A stretch of DNA of 64,000 nt from Leeuwenhoekiella sp044542075 (GCF_044542075.1 NZ_JBITTU010000006.1:248001-312000); one strand, 5' to 3'. Positions 1 through 8,760 are shown, counted from the stretch's first letter. The notes: generated by a model not told the origin, from the letters alone. Program-made: numbers and translations.

Positions 1-360
1 ATTCAGAATTTAGCACTAAACCCGCAAACTTTACAGTTCTGGTTTTGCTGGTACACTATTCTAATTTTAATACTCGTATTGGCTATTTTGTGGTTTCCGA
101 AAGCCGAAAAACGAAAGGCGTTTACCTTTAGATGGTCTATAGTAGCAGTGGGTATTCTTTTGCAAACCGCAGATTACTTTTATTTTAAAGCACTACAAGA
201 CCCTGAAGCATTGATTATGCTACTTTCTGCTATAAAGCGGAGTCAACTAATCATTGCCGTTGTTATAGGCGGTTTGGTTTTTAAAGAAAAGAATAAACGT
301 AAAAAACTTGTACCCCTAATGGGAATTCTAATAGGCGTTTTTTTGATTTTGTACTCTTAA
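1..360 (+). CDS. EamA/DMT-family permease, C-terminal part
   Basis: The reading frame is open from the first base of the window to the stop at 358-360, so this is the 3' end of a longer gene; the first 26 codons lie before the earliest internal start-like codon (TTG at 79) and are clearly coding. The visible 119 residues contain several hydrophobic membrane segments separated by short basic loops (KAEKRK, KEKNKRKK) and end in a hydrophobic helix, which is the pattern of the second EamA repeat in drug/metabolite transporters of the inner membrane. The substrate cannot be told from the sequence. A different member of the same superfamily follows at 1362-2285 on the other strand. Confidence 0.75.
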   Translation: MQNLALNPQTLQFWFCWYTILILILVLAILWFPKAEKRKAFTFRWSIVAVGILLQTADYFYFKALQDPEALIMLLSAIKRSQLIIAVVIGGLVFKEKNKRKKLVPLMGILIGVFLILYS

Positions 361-460
361 AATTTAGTAGTTTTCAGAATTATCCTCAAAACTTAAACAC
401 CTCGCTACCACGATTATTTAATTACTTCGATATTAATTTGTATCACAAATGATTCTATTC

Positions 461-1291
461 CTAATCACACGTGTAATATAATAGCGGGGTTTTGCTTATT
501 GTATATTTCGGTCTGGGAAGAAGGGTTGCTTCTAGACGTGTATATGGGATAGTGTTTGTTAATTCAGGATCATCAGAATTAGGGTAAAAACGCTCACTAG
601 GCGTTAAAATAATAGGAAATGAATCTGACTTTAAATAATTTTCAATAAAGAAAGCATCCTCTTCAGAAAGATTTGAAAGTGGTTTTCGGGAAGTCGTTGA
701 TGAATCAAATAGTAATTTATTGTTTACAAACGGAATAGAAAATTGCTGAGTTCTTGTATATTCTTCTTTAAGATTAATTATCAAAAACTGATTAAACTCC
801 TGATTATTATTAAAAAGATATAGTGGAGAAGGTGACAAGTATTCTGAAGTTTCCAAAAAATAAAGCGCTGTTGCCTGTTCCTTAAATGTTACATCATAAG
901 GTCTTGAAAAGCAGTTAGCAGCTTTATTAAAAAGCGGTGTCATTTCAGAATTTAAAGTATTTAATTGAATTAAGGTTTCGTTAGTTTCCTCTACATTAAA
1001 TCGAATTTGTATCCCTTCTAATTCTGGTATATAGCGACCATAACATACGTAGTGCGGGGAAGTATCTGTCTTTAAATTAATAGTTTTACCCTGCTGTTCC
1101 CAGACACCTTTTAAGATTCCTCCAAAGAATGTAATTACAAATTGGTGGTTAGGATATAATATATAAGTAGTTCCTCCCTCGGGACTCGAGCCTTTTTGAT
1201 GATAAATACCTGAAATTTTGTCCACCTCAATTTTTTGTGCAGTAATTTGAGTAAAACAACTAAGAATTAAAACAGCCAGAACGTTTCTCAT
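461..1291 (-). CDS. secreted protein of unknown function
   Basis: A 276-residue protein that begins with a signal peptide of about 18 residues (hydrophobic LAVLILSCF core, likely cleavage after TAQ), so it is probably exported to the periplasm or beyond. The mature part starts with a stretch resembling lipocalin-like or copper-resistance NlpE-like small barrels (SGIYHQKG, then alternating hydrophobic residues through GVWEQQGKTINLKT), but I cannot assign it to a family with confidence. There are four cysteines in the mature part. It stands alone, with a gap of about 70 bases to the upstream permease gene on the same strand. No function is proposed. Confidence 0.6.
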   Translation of the reverse strand: MRNVLAVLILSCFTQITAQKIEVDKISGIYHQKGSSPEGGTTYILYPNHQFVITFFGGILKGVWEQQGKTINLKTDTSPHYVCYGRYIPELEGIQIRFNVEETNETLIQLNTLNSEMTPLFNKAANCFSRPYDVTFKEQATALYFLETSEYLSPSPLYLFNNNQEFNQFLIINLKEEYTRTQQFSIPFVNNKLLFDSSTTSRKPLSNLSEEDAFFIENYLKSDSFPIILTPSERFYPNSDDPELTNTIPYTRLEATLLPRPKYTISKTPLLYYTCD

Positions 1292-1361
1292 AATACAGGA
1301 TAATTTACCTAAAAATAGATTTCAATTAACAGAAAAAGATCGAAAATTGTTTTAAATCAGA

Positions 1362-2285
1362 CTAATCTTCCATTTTCAATTGAGCTTCCTTATCTCCTTT
1401 TCCTTTACCTACATTAATAAAATAAACACCTGTAAGTAAAATGGCTGCTGCGATGATAGATTGTAACGTGATGGTTTCGTCAAGAAAATACCAACCTAAA
1501 AACATAGCGATTATTGGGTTTACGTAGGCAGACGTAGAAACTTTTTCGGTATCTACATTTTTAAGCAAATAATTAAATGCTGAAAATGCTGCGATACTTC
1601 CGAATAAAACTAAACAGGTTAAAGCGATCTGTGTGCGGCCAGACCAGCTTACGGGATTGCTCCACTCCTCGCCTATACACAAACTTGCCAGAAGTAAAAC
1701 CACACCGGCAGCTGTCATTTGATATGCAGTAGATACAAAATGATTTTTTGGCGTTTCTACGTGAGCAACAATTAAACTCCCTGAACTCCAGCTTAAAATA
1801 GCGGTAAGTGCCAGGCCTACACCTAACCAAAAATTAGGCTCAATACTTAATTGCCGTTGCGTTACTAATAATAACATACCTATTAAACCTAGAAAAACTC
1901 CCGCAATAGTCATTTTTTTGAGTTTGCGCTTTTGTATAATCATCATCATTAATATGATAAATAAGGGATACATAGAGGCAATTAAAGCACCAAAACCACT
2001 ATCTATATATTTTAAAGCCCAGACAAAAACACCATTTCCTACCGAAAGAAATAATACACCGGCAAGAATAGAATTTCCCAGCTGTTTGCGGGTGATACGC
2101 AAAGAATGCCCTAAAGAAGCAGCAATGCCAAAAATTATAAGACCTGCAGTACAAAACCGAAAACCTCCTAACATAAAAGGTGGCAACTCTGTAACAGCCA
2201 TTTTATTCCATAAATAAGTGGATCCCCAGAAGACATAAATTGCAATGAAAGCAAGTAGAATAATAGTGGGTTTCTTCTGAGACAT
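1362..2285 (-). CDS. EamA/DMT-family permease
   Basis: A 307-residue inner-membrane protein with about ten hydrophobic helices in two tandem EamA repeats. The N-terminal repeat carries the family hallmark FWGSTYLWNK-type sequence (AIYVFWGSTYLWNKMAV, residues 16-32) and the second repeat ends with the conserved LDETITLQSIIAAAILLTGV segment. Members export amino acids, cofactors or other metabolites; the actual substrate is unknown. The ATG at 2283-2285 is preceded by an A-rich stretch. The C-terminus is short, charged and cytoplasmic (KGKGDKEAQ). It is separated from the next gene upstream by a terminator hairpin, so it is probably transcribed alone. Confidence 0.88.
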   Translation of the reverse strand: MSQKKPTIILLAFIAIYVFWGSTYLWNKMAVTELPPFMLGGFRFCTAGLIIFGIAASLGHSLRITRKQLGNSILAGVLFLSVGNGVFVWALKYIDSGFGALIASMYPLFIILMMMIIQKRKLKKMTIAGVFLGLIGMLLLVTQRQLSIEPNFWLGVGLALTAILSWSSGSLIVAHVETPKNHFVSTAYQMTAAGVVLLLASLCIGEEWSNPVSWSGRTQIALTCLVLFGSIAAFSAFNYLLKNVDTEKVSTSAYVNPIIAMFLGWYFLDETITLQSIIAAAILLTGVYFINVGKGKGDKEAQLKMED

Positions 2286-2320
2286 ATCTAAAAAAATGCG
2301 TTTAAAACAGGACTAAAAAA

Positions 2321-2345
2321 ACCGACAATATAAGCCATTGTCGGT
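2321..2345 (-). terminator. rho-independent terminator
   Basis: A 9-base perfect inverted repeat (accgacaat / attgtcggt) with a 7-base loop. Read on the minus strand it is followed by a run of T, so it fits termination of the lipoprotein gene 2413-2949. An A-run on the other side makes it potentially bidirectional. Confidence 0.8.
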
Positions 2346-2412
2346 TTCTAATTTGATAAAAGACAGCTATTAAATACACAATGTTAACGTGCTTTTGAAA
2401 ACTGCAACTAAT

Positions 2413-2949
2413 TTAAATACCCAGTATTTTTGCATCAACAGCAAATACACTAAGTATATCTATTTGAACATCTTGATCAATAACTTCGTCTGTAATACTT
2501 TGTACTCGTAATTTAAAACTATCTTTTTTAATGTATTCTTGAAGATCTGCACCAGTAGTTTCGAGATCTAATGTACGCGTGCTATTACCCGGTACGGGAT
2601 CTAAAATTGCTAAGGAAATTTCATCTACACCATCAGCAGAAATAAATATTTCAATAGATTCTAAAAAACTAAAGTTTTTATCTGCAGGGTTAGTAATACT
2701 TAAAGTCATACGTTTTAAGCGTATATCTTCAATCAAATCTTTATTAGTATTATTCGACTCAAATTCAGACTCAGAATTGGTTTGTAATTGAGGTGTTTCC
2801 ACAGCAAACGGCAGATCTACGATGCTACTTGATTCAATCGTTACGCTACTTGTATAATCAATATCAAACTTGGTTAGCTCATCTATTGCATCACATTGTA
2901 TGGTTGCTGCTGCAGTAACCAATAGCACTAGCATTTTAAAATTTTTCAT
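2413..2949 (-). CDS. putative lipoprotein of unknown function
   Basis: An exported protein of 178 residues when read from the ATG at 2947-2949. An in-frame ATG also exists at 2985, but it would put 12 polar residues ahead of the signal peptide, so the inner start is preferred. The hydrophobic segment MLVLLVTAAATIQC ends in a cysteine, which suggests lipid attachment although the lipobox is not canonical. The mature part is rich in acidic and Thr/Ser residues and looks like a beta-sandwich made of alternating strands (FSFLESIEIFISA, LDLETTGADL). Flavobacteria carry many such surface lipoproteins; I do not recognise the family. It ends in front of a good terminator. Confidence 0.6.
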   Translation of the reverse strand: MKNFKMLVLLVTAAATIQCDAIDELTKFDIDYTSSVTIESSSIVDLPFAVETPQLQTNSESEFESNNTNKDLIEDIRLKRMTLSITNPADKNFSFLESIEIFISADGVDEISLAILDPVPGNSTRTLDLETTGADLQEYIKKDSFKLRVQSITDEVIDQDVQIDILSVFAVDAKILGI

Positions 2950-3044
2950 ATAGTTTATTTTAAGGGGTTTTGTAAAACTTCGCATAATTACAAAATCATC
3001 TCTTAAAGCTTTTTAAATAAGCTTTACTTTAACGTATCTAGTAT

Positions 3045-4001
3045 TTAGAGAATATAAACCAGAGAAGTACTCGCAATAAAAATCCATAGCGCAACTGCCA
3101 GAATTACGGGCTTTACTCCTACTTCTTTAAGAATTCTGAAATTTAATGTATTCCCCACTAGAAATAAAACCAGTACCAGAGCTAGTTTAGATAAGAATAA
3201 GATATGCGGCGTAATACTTGAAATCTGAGGAATATATGTGTTTAGAATAATAGAAAGTACAAACAAACCAATGAAGTATGGTATTTTTATTTTCTTTGTG
3301 TCGGTTTTTGAGAACACTGCAAATAATAAAGAAACCGGTATTATCCATAGTGCACGAGCAAGTTTTACTGTGGTTGCTACTTGTAACGCCTCATCACCAT
3401 ATACATTTGCTGCACCAACTACCGAACTTGTATCGTGAATTGCAATGGCACACCACACACCAAACTGGTGCTGTGTCATTTGCATAAGGTGACCTAAGGG
3501 CGGAAATATAAATAGGGCAACAGCATTTAATAGAAAAACCACACCTATAGCAATCGAAATCTGGTTGGTATTTGCACGAATAAGTGGAGATATGGCTGCA
3601 ATTGCGCTCCCTCCACAAATAGAAGTGCCACTAGAGATAAGTTTCGCTATTTTGTGATCAATCTTTAAAAATCTACCCAGAATTAACCCCAATCCTAATG
3701 TGCAAATTATTGACACAGCCGTTAGGGAAAACCCTTCTTTACCTACAATAACAGCACTCTCTATATTCATCCCAAAACCCAATCCTATAACCGCAGCTTT
3801 TAATAGTAGTTGGATGAGTTTATGACTTAAATTGGCAAAAGGATTTTCAATCATCTGGGTAGCAATAACCCCTAATAGTAAAGCAATAGGAGCCGAAATA
3901 AGTGTAGTAAGGCATAGAAGCGGTAGTATCACATAAATAATATGAGCTGCGCTTATACTTTTGTAAAATAGACGATAACTATAATTCATTCTATACTGCA
4001 T
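3045..4001 (-). CDS. yeiH: YeiH-family putative sulfate exporter (UPF0324)
   Basis: A multi-pass inner-membrane protein of the UPF0324/YeiH family. Diagnostic stretches are KAAVIGLGFGMNIESA, the ISSGTSICGGSAIAAISPLI signature and WCAIAIHDTSSVVGAA, which are conserved across this family. About ten membrane helices are visible. Family members are called putative sulfate exporters from weak evidence, so the substrate is uncertain. The longest frame opens with a TTG at 4040; the ATG at 3999-4001 (alternative ATG at 3987-3989) is preferred because it shortens a polar N-terminal tail. The LysR gene directly upstream on the same strand mirrors the yeiE-yeiH partnership of enterobacteria and suggests that it controls this gene. 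Confidence 0.88.
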   Translation of the reverse strand: MQYRMNYSYRLFYKSISAAHIIYVILPLLCLTTLISAPIALLLGVIATQMIENPFANLSHKLIQLLLKAAVIGLGFGMNIESAVIVGKEGFSLTAVSIICTLGLGLILGRFLKIDHKIAKLISSGTSICGGSAIAAISPLIRANTNQISIAIGVVFLLNAVALFIFPPLGHLMQMTQHQFGVWCAIAIHDTSSVVGAANVYGDEALQVATTVKLARALWIIPVSLLFAVFSKTDTKKIKIPYFIGLFVLSIILNTYIPQISSITPHILFLSKLALVLVLFLVGNTLNFRILKEVGVKPVILAVALWIFIASTSLVYIL

Positions 4002-4104
4002 CTTATTAAAACTTAAAGTAGACTTCTGAGTAGACTTCAAGTAAAATTTACAGTGTAAAATTAGCAGTTAACGAAGATCCCCTCAAATGATAAAATATGA
4101 TCTA

Positions 4105-5004
4105 TTATAACAAAATGTTATATTGATGGCTGATGAAATTTATAAACATCTGTGCTAAATCACTTCGAGATCCCTGTTTTGTAATATAGCTAAAATGTCG
4201 ATTTATACTAAAATCATCAATATCTATAATACGTAAATCACCGGTTTTGAGCTCATTACTAACCGTGTTTACACTTAAAAAAGCTACACTTTCCTTTGCT
4301 TTTAAATACGATTTTATACTCTCTGAACTTCCCAGATGCATTTCTACCCGCAAATCATATTCTTCAATAGAATGGTTCCTGAGTGAATTAGTAATATACT
4401 GTAGTGTACCCGACCCTTTTTCTCGTAAAACTATAGGTAAGGTTTTAAGTGTACTTAACGTAATAGATGCAGTATCATAAAGTGAATGCCCCTTTGCAAG
4501 AACAAGAACAATCTCATCATTCATAAACGGATGATAAGCCAGTTCACGATTTTTTACTTGCCCCTCGATAAAGCCCAGTTGCGCTTCTTCTTTGAGAATT
4601 TGATTTTCTATCGCTTGGGTATTTGCGCTCAGTAATTCAACTTTTACTAATGGAAATTGCTTATGGAATTTTGCCAGAATCTCAGGGAGTATATATTGTG
4701 CAATAGTAGTACTTGCAGCGATGTTAAGAATACCTTCAGTTTTATTGATTAAGGCGTTCATATTAAACTGTAGTTCTTTATGCTGTTTAAAGATTTCTTT
4801 AGTATGAATTACTAGTAATTTGCCGGCTTCAGTAAGTGCGATATGATTGCCTTTGCGATCAAATAGGCGTTGATTAAAATGATCTTCTAATTGTTTAATG
4901 TGACGGGTTATGGCCGGCTGTGTTATATGTAATTCATCTGCAGCCTTAGAAAAGCTTAAACGGCTTGCAACGATTAAAAAAACTTGTAGTTTATAGTCTA
5001 ACAT
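4105..5004 (-). CDS. LysR-family regulator, probably of yeiH
   Basis: A 299-residue transcription factor. The N-terminal winged helix shows the LysR signature (FSKAADELHITQPAITRHIKQLEDHF, about residues 18-45, here quoted in part) and the C-terminal two thirds form the periplasmic-binding-like effector domain (ILNIAASTTIAQYILPEIL onward). Enterobacterial YeiE is the closest functional analogy because the next gene in the same direction is a YeiH exporter, about 100 bases downstream. The frame extends to a TTG at 5013, but that codon lies inside a good TAnnTTTG promoter box, so the ATG at 5002-5004 is taken as start. The effector is unknown. Confidence 0.88.
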   Translation of the reverse strand: MLDYKLQVFLIVASRLSFSKAADELHITQPAITRHIKQLEDHFNQRLFDRKGNHIALTEAGKLLVIHTKEIFKQHKELQFNMNALINKTEGILNIAASTTIAQYILPEILAKFHKQFPLVKVELLSANTQAIENQILKEEAQLGFIEGQVKNRELAYHPFMNDEIVLVLAKGHSLYDTASITLSTLKTLPIVLREKGSGTLQYITNSLRNHSIEEYDLRVEMHLGSSESIKSYLKAKESVAFLSVNTVSNELKTGDLRIIDIDDFSINRHFSYITKQGSRSDLAQMFINFISHQYNILL

Positions 5005-5010
5005 TATAAA

Positions 5011-5018
5011 CAAAAGTA
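5011..5018 (-). promoter_or_regulatory. TAnnTTTG promoter box of the LysR gene
   Basis: TACTTTTG on the minus strand matches the Bacteroidota -7 consensus. It ends only six bases before the ATG at 5004, so the transcript would be leaderless or nearly so. No clear -33 TTTG was found at the expected distance. Confidence 0.4.
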
Positions 5019-5078
5019 ATATAGAAATCTAGAATATCATCTTAAGTAGATAGCTTTATGGTTTGAATTGAAAAAAAA

Positions 5079-5109
5079 AGCGGCAATTGACATCTAGTCA
5101 ATTGCCGCT
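5079..5109 (-). terminator. rho-independent terminator
   Basis: A perfect 12-base stem (agcggcaattga / tcaattgccgct) with a 7-base loop, flanked by an A-run on one side and a T-run on the other. It lies just past the stop of the PepSY gene at 5130-5645 and insulates the LysR gene from it. Confidence 0.9.
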
Positions 5110-5129
5110 TTTTTTCTTTTTATTCTGTT

Positions 5130-5645
5130 TTATACAAATAGTAAAATAACAGTTAAAACAATCCCTGCAGCTGCAAAATACATTCCTTTTCTAAAAATAC
5201 TCGTTTTAGGTAGAAACATATAAAATGATGAAATCACAAAGAATAGTAGAGAAACACCAAAAAATATATTCATAAAAAACAAAGGGTCGCCCGACTTTGC
5301 TTTGTGAAAGTTTGTCATATTTTTTAATATGGAAGGTAACTCTGCTTTAGTATATTCCGCCTCTCCTGTTTTAGAATCGTAATTTCCGCCTTTGAAATAA
5401 TAAGTACCGTTTTCTTCTTTATCAACTTTAAGATTACGCAGACCCAGTGGTTTTGCTATTTCGGTCTTGCTTAAGTTTGGAGCTATAGTTTTTGTCTCTA
5501 TAGTTTTAATCTTGAGAAAATCTGAATCTCTAAAAATTAATACGATACCACTTATTGAATAAACGGCCATAATACCGGCCAGGAAAAAACCTAGGTAACG
5601 GTGGTATTCACGCATTTTTAAAGAAATTTCACGTTTTGAAATCAT
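5130..5645 (-). CDS. PepSY-type membrane protein
   Basis: A 171-residue protein with an N-terminal membrane helix (YHRYLGFFLAGIMAVYSISG, about residues 14-33) typical of PepSY-associated membrane proteins: a conserved HRYLG start, then SGIVLIFR. A soluble domain of about 80 residues follows, then two helices near the C-terminus (PLFFMNIFFGVSLLFFVIS and GMYFAAAGIVLTVILLFV). The soluble region contains GGNYDSKTGEAEYTK, which resembles a PepSY repeat. Such proteins are often linked to iron or redox processes, but no neighbour supports a specific role. It is monocistronic and ends at a strong terminator. Confidence 0.75.
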   Translation of the reverse strand: MISKREISLKMREYHRYLGFFLAGIMAVYSISGIVLIFRDSDFLKIKTIETKTIAPNLSKTEIAKPLGLRNLKVDKEENGTYYFKGGNYDSKTGEAEYTKAELPSILKNMTNFHKAKSGDPLFFMNIFFGVSLLFFVISSFYMFLPKTSIFRKGMYFAAAGIVLTVILLFV

Positions 5646-5819
5646 AGTTTAAAATGGATTAATTGTACTCTGTTCAATTAGACACTATCAGTTACTCTAG
5701 GTTTAAACCCCTAGAAAATTTTAATATAATCTGATATTTAATGCATTTTCAATATTGATTTAATAAATCCTTGCACTCTTTTTGAACAGTTGCTTTTTCA
5801 AAATTCAAAATAAATGCAA

Positions 5820-6317
5820 TTATACAGAAGTTCTTGAACTAAATTTCTCTTTTAGAAATTTAAGTTTTGGTTGTATGTAGCGTTTGCAAAAAGGTTTATC
5901 AGGATCTCTAAGATAGTAATTGTGTAGACATTCACGGGAAGCCTTAAAACTAGTAAAGGGAAGTACTCGAGTAATAATCGGTTCTTTAAAAAGAGGCTGT
6001 AAATCGATTAGAATTTGGGAAATCATCGTTGCTTGATATTCTGAAAAATAGTAAACCGCAGATCTATATTTAGTTCTAAAACTATGATTTGAAGTACTTT
6101 TATGTGTGTATAAATGTATTTCTATAAGCACCGCTAGTGGAATACTATCAGAATTAAAATGCACGATTACCGCTTCAGAATATTCCTTATTTATTCCGGT
6201 GGACGCAACATAGCCCTGCTCTACTTTAAGAACACCCTTCAAAGACTGAAACACCGCCTCAGTACACCAGTGGCACCCGCCACCAAGGGCTATTTTAGAA
6301 ACGGTTTTGTCTAGCAA
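5820..6317 (-). CDS. msrA: peptide-methionine (S)-S-oxide reductase MsrA
   Basis: A 165-residue MsrA that reduces the S-epimer of methionine sulfoxide in proteins. The catalytic motif is GGGCHWCTEAVF with the nucleophilic Cys at position 15; canonical enzymes have GGCFWC, so Phe is replaced by His. Later family landmarks are GYVAS, a divergent HKSTSN region and KYRSAVYYF. A C-terminal Cys (CKRYIQPKLKFL) may act as resolving residue. The frame begins with TTG at 6315-6317, overlapping the stop of the upstream gene by seven bases; no ATG is available before the catalytic motif, so the TTG start and translational coupling are likely. Last gene of the selO operon. Confidence 0.88.
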   Translation of the reverse strand: MLDKTVSKIALGGGCHWCTEAVFQSLKGVLKVEQGYVASTGINKEYSEAVIVHFNSDSIPLAVLIEIHLYTHKSTSNHSFRTKYRSAVYYFSEYQATMISQILIDLQPLFKEPIITRVLPFTSFKASRECLHNYYLRDPDKPFCKRYIQPKLKFLKEKFSSRTSV

Positions 6318-6586
6318 TTGGTAGAATTTTTTTCAGTTAAAAATACACTCGCTTTTAAAAATGCTATCACTTTTTCTTTCGGCATTTCGCAAGGTTTTAG
6401 AAGTGCGCCATTTGTGGTTATATAGTAATTGAGGCTTATAAAGTCTGTACCGCCTAGCTCTTTGGCGTAGATTTTTATGCTTTTTCCATTGTTAAAATCA
6501 GTACGGGTTACGCCGTATTTTTTAGCGAAATACATGGCTTCAGTATAACCGATAGGAATTTTATTAATATACTTTAAAACGTTCAT
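6311..6586 (-). CDS. small conserved-looking protein between selO and msrA
   Basis: A 91-residue protein read from the ATG at 6584-6586, which shares one base with the selO stop codon (TAATG), a classical sign of translational coupling. Its own stop overlaps the msrA start. The sequence has a compact alpha/beta look (YTEAMYFAKKYGVTRTDF, IKIYAKELGGTDFISLNYY, CEMPKEKVIAFLKASVF) and two cysteines, one at the very C-terminus. I do not recognise a domain. The longer frame to 6613 would run into selO and is less likely. Sandwiched between an AMPylase and a methionine sulfoxide reductase, it may help in the same oxidative-stress response. Confidence 0.7.
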   Translation of the reverse strand: MNVLKYINKIPIGYTEAMYFAKKYGVTRTDFNNGKSIKIYAKELGGTDFISLNYYITTNGALLKPCEMPKEKVIAFLKASVFLTEKNSTNC

Positions 6587-8148
6587 TACGAACTGCACGA
6601 AAGCATAGAACAACCTACTTTATCCCGCGCCCAGTCTGGGCGCTTCGCAAACCATTGTTGGTATTCTGGTTGCTCATCATAGGGTTTTTTCAGCATTTTA
6701 TAAAACGTATCAATAAGCGTATAGTCACCTTGATCTGCAGCATCTATTGCCAGTTGCGCCATATAGTTACGTAACACATATTTAGGATTTACTGCATTCA
6801 TGCTCACTTTACGATCAGCGTCAGAACGGGAATCTTGCTGCAAGCGTTTTGCGTATTTTTCAAACCAATCGTTCCATTGTTTTTGAAGGTCTTCACTTAA
6901 AGCCTCGTCTGTATAAAAAGCAGATTTAATTAATTGAAATCCATCAGCAGGATTTTCCTTTTTTAAATTGGCTAGATTTCTAAATAGGATGGTCATATCA
7001 GTCTCCACAAGCTGTAAACACGTTTCAAAATCTGCAATTAATTCTAAATCTGCTTCTGTAGCTTCTACAAAACCTAATTTGTCTCCCATCATTTTGAGAG
7101 ACTTTAAGTCATATTTCTTTTTATACGTATCCAGAATTTCTTCAAAACCTTCTGATTCTTCCACAAGTGGATATAATGCATTAGCGAGTTGGTATAAATT
7201 CCATAAACCTATATTGGGTTGGTTACCATAACGGTAACGTTTATGTTGACGATCTGTCGTGTTGGGTGTCCATCCCCATTCAAAACCTTCGAGCCAGCCA
7301 TAGGGGCCGTAGTCTATTGTAAGACCCAGTATAGACATATTATCGGTATTCATAACACCGTGTACAAAACCCACACGCTGCCAATTAATAACCATATCTA
7401 AGGTACGCTCTGAAACTTCAGCAAAGAATTTTAAGTAATTTTCTGTCGAAGGTTTACCCAGGTGTGAGAAAAAATGTGTGATGGTATAGTCTACCAGTTT
7501 TTGAAGACTCTCTTTATCATCTCTGGCTGTGAAAATCTGATAATTACCAAAGCGCAGAAAGGATTCAGCCACCCTACTTACGACAGCACCTTTTTCATAA
7601 TCAGGATTGCCGTCATACATCACATCGCGTAAAACCGAATCACCTGTTAATGAAAGTGAAAGTGCACGCGTGGTAGAAATACCTAAATGATGCATAGCCT
7701 CACTCATTAAATACTCGCGTATAGAAGACCTTAAAACGGCAAGACCATCTGCAGATCTCGAGTACGGCGTCTCCCCTGCTCCTTTAAGTTGTACCGCCCA
7801 ATGCTTACCATTATGATCTATCTCAAATAAATTAATAGCTCTACCGTCACCTAATTGCCCTGCCCAGTTACCAAACTGATGCCCGCCATAAAGCATAGCG
7901 TAGGGTTTTGTTTGTGGCAGAACAGTATTACCCGTCACCAATTTTAAAAATTCTTCAGATTGCGCTTCTTCCTGCGAAATGCCTAATTCTAGAAGCATCT
8001 CTTCAGAAACGTGCACTAAATGCGGATTTGTGGTAGCCTTAGGTTCTACAAATGAATAGAACCCTTCAGTCACCTGTCTGCGTGAATTTTCCGTTATAGG
8101 ATCTGACGGAAGATTATCTGTAAAGAGATTATTAAACTTAAACTGCAT
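6586..8148 (-). CDS. selO: protein adenylyltransferase SelO (YdiU/UPF0061)
   Basis: A 520-residue SelO pseudokinase. Members transfer AMP from ATP to Ser, Thr or Tyr of target proteins and have been tied to redox homeostasis. Family landmarks include GGHQFGNWAGQLGDGRAI, the RSSIREYLMSEAMHHLGI segment, the active-site region HGVMNTDNMSILGLTIDYGP with the metal-binding Asn and Asp, and the C-terminal CSMLSCSS tail in which Cys replaces the selenocysteine of the eukaryotic enzyme. The length matches the family. First gene of a three-gene coupled operon ending in msrA; a promoter box lies about 40 bases upstream. Confidence 0.95.
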   Translation of the reverse strand: MQFKFNNLFTDNLPSDPITENSRRQVTEGFYSFVEPKATTNPHLVHVSEEMLLELGISQEEAQSEEFLKLVTGNTVLPQTKPYAMLYGGHQFGNWAGQLGDGRAINLFEIDHNGKHWAVQLKGAGETPYSRSADGLAVLRSSIREYLMSEAMHHLGISTTRALSLSLTGDSVLRDVMYDGNPDYEKGAVVSRVAESFLRFGNYQIFTARDDKESLQKLVDYTITHFFSHLGKPSTENYLKFFAEVSERTLDMVINWQRVGFVHGVMNTDNMSILGLTIDYGPYGWLEGFEWGWTPNTTDRQHKRYRYGNQPNIGLWNLYQLANALYPLVEESEGFEEILDTYKKKYDLKSLKMMGDKLGFVEATEADLELIADFETCLQLVETDMTILFRNLANLKKENPADGFQLIKSAFYTDEALSEDLQKQWNDWFEKYAKRLQQDSRSDADRKVSMNAVNPKYVLRNYMAQLAIDAADQGDYTLIDTFYKMLKKPYDEQPEYQQWFAKRPDWARDKVGCSMLSCSS

Positions 8149-8187
8149 CTGGTTTATTTTAGATTTTGGCCTACGCCGTAAGCATTA

Positions 8188-8195
8188 CAAAGGTA
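8188..8195 (-). promoter_or_regulatory. TAnnTTTG promoter box of selO
   Basis: TACCTTTG on the minus strand, a perfect match to the Bacteroidota -7 consensus, about 40 bases before the selO ATG. The remaining intergenic bases between selO and the YtxH-like gene (to 8443) show no other structure that I could recognise. Confidence 0.55.
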
Positions 8196-8443
8196 CAGAT
8201 GATGAGTCGGTTTTGGCTCTAAAACCTGTCAGTTATAAAACTTATCAATTTTATGGCAGAGATTACGTTGTATATAAAGTGGAATATTAGAATTTCTAAG
8301 TTTTTGGATTTTAGTTAGGTATAATGGCATTACAACGTATTTCTAAGACCACTGTATTAAACTTATATTAAAGTATACTGACAATCAAATTAATGGAATG
8401 TACTTTGCACCTATAAATTTGAACAATTAAAACCTTAGAAAAT

Positions 8444-8716
8444 ATGAATTCATCTAACAAAAAAACAGGATTAGTAGCGCTTTTAGGATTAGCTGGTGGT
8501 CTATTTGCATGGTATAAATACAAGACAGCAACTCCTGAAGAGAAAGAAAAAATCAAAAATAAAATTAGTGAGGCAGGTACAAAATTAAAAGAAACGTACC
8601 AGGATGCTGAAGCTCGCATTAAAGATACTTACACAGAAGTTGAAGATACGGTGGCAGACAATTATGCTAAGTTGAAAAATAACGTTAAGAATGAAGCTGA
8701 TAAAATTTCAGGATAG
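8444..8716 (+). CDS. YtxH-like small protein
   Basis: A 90-residue protein with one glycine-rich hydrophobic segment near the N-terminus (GLVALLGLAGGLFAWYKYKT) followed by a long, highly charged amphipathic helix (KEKIKNKISEAGTKLKETYQ and so on) with roughly heptad spacing. This is the layout of YtxH/general-stress-type proteins, which are anchored in the membrane and form coiled coils. The function in this group is not established. It has its own terminator directly downstream, so it is transcribed alone. Confidence 0.7.
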   Translation: MNSSNKKTGLVALLGLAGGLFAWYKYKTATPEEKEKIKNKISEAGTKLKETYQDAEARIKDTYTEVEDTVADNYAKLKNNVKNEADKISG

Positions 8717-8736
8717 TTCTAATGTATTAATTTACA

Positions 8737-8760
8737 AGCGCGATCAAGACAGTTCGCGCT
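8737..8760 (+). terminator. rho-independent terminator of the YtxH-like gene
   Basis: Seven-base stem agcgcga / tcgcgct with a 10-base loop followed by seven T; located 20 bases past the stop codon. Confidence 0.85.

Noticed and set aside
461..1291. NlpE-like lipoprotein
   Set aside because: The resemblance is limited to the start of the mature part and there is no lipobox cysteine, so it is left as unknown.
3998..4040. TTG start of the YeiH gene at 4040
   Set aside because: It adds a polar tail without family support; ATG codons at 4001 and 3989 are better placed.
8167..8443. Small RNA or leader in the gap between selO and the YtxH-like gene
   Set aside because: No terminator, conserved fold or promoter pair beyond the selO box could be seen.
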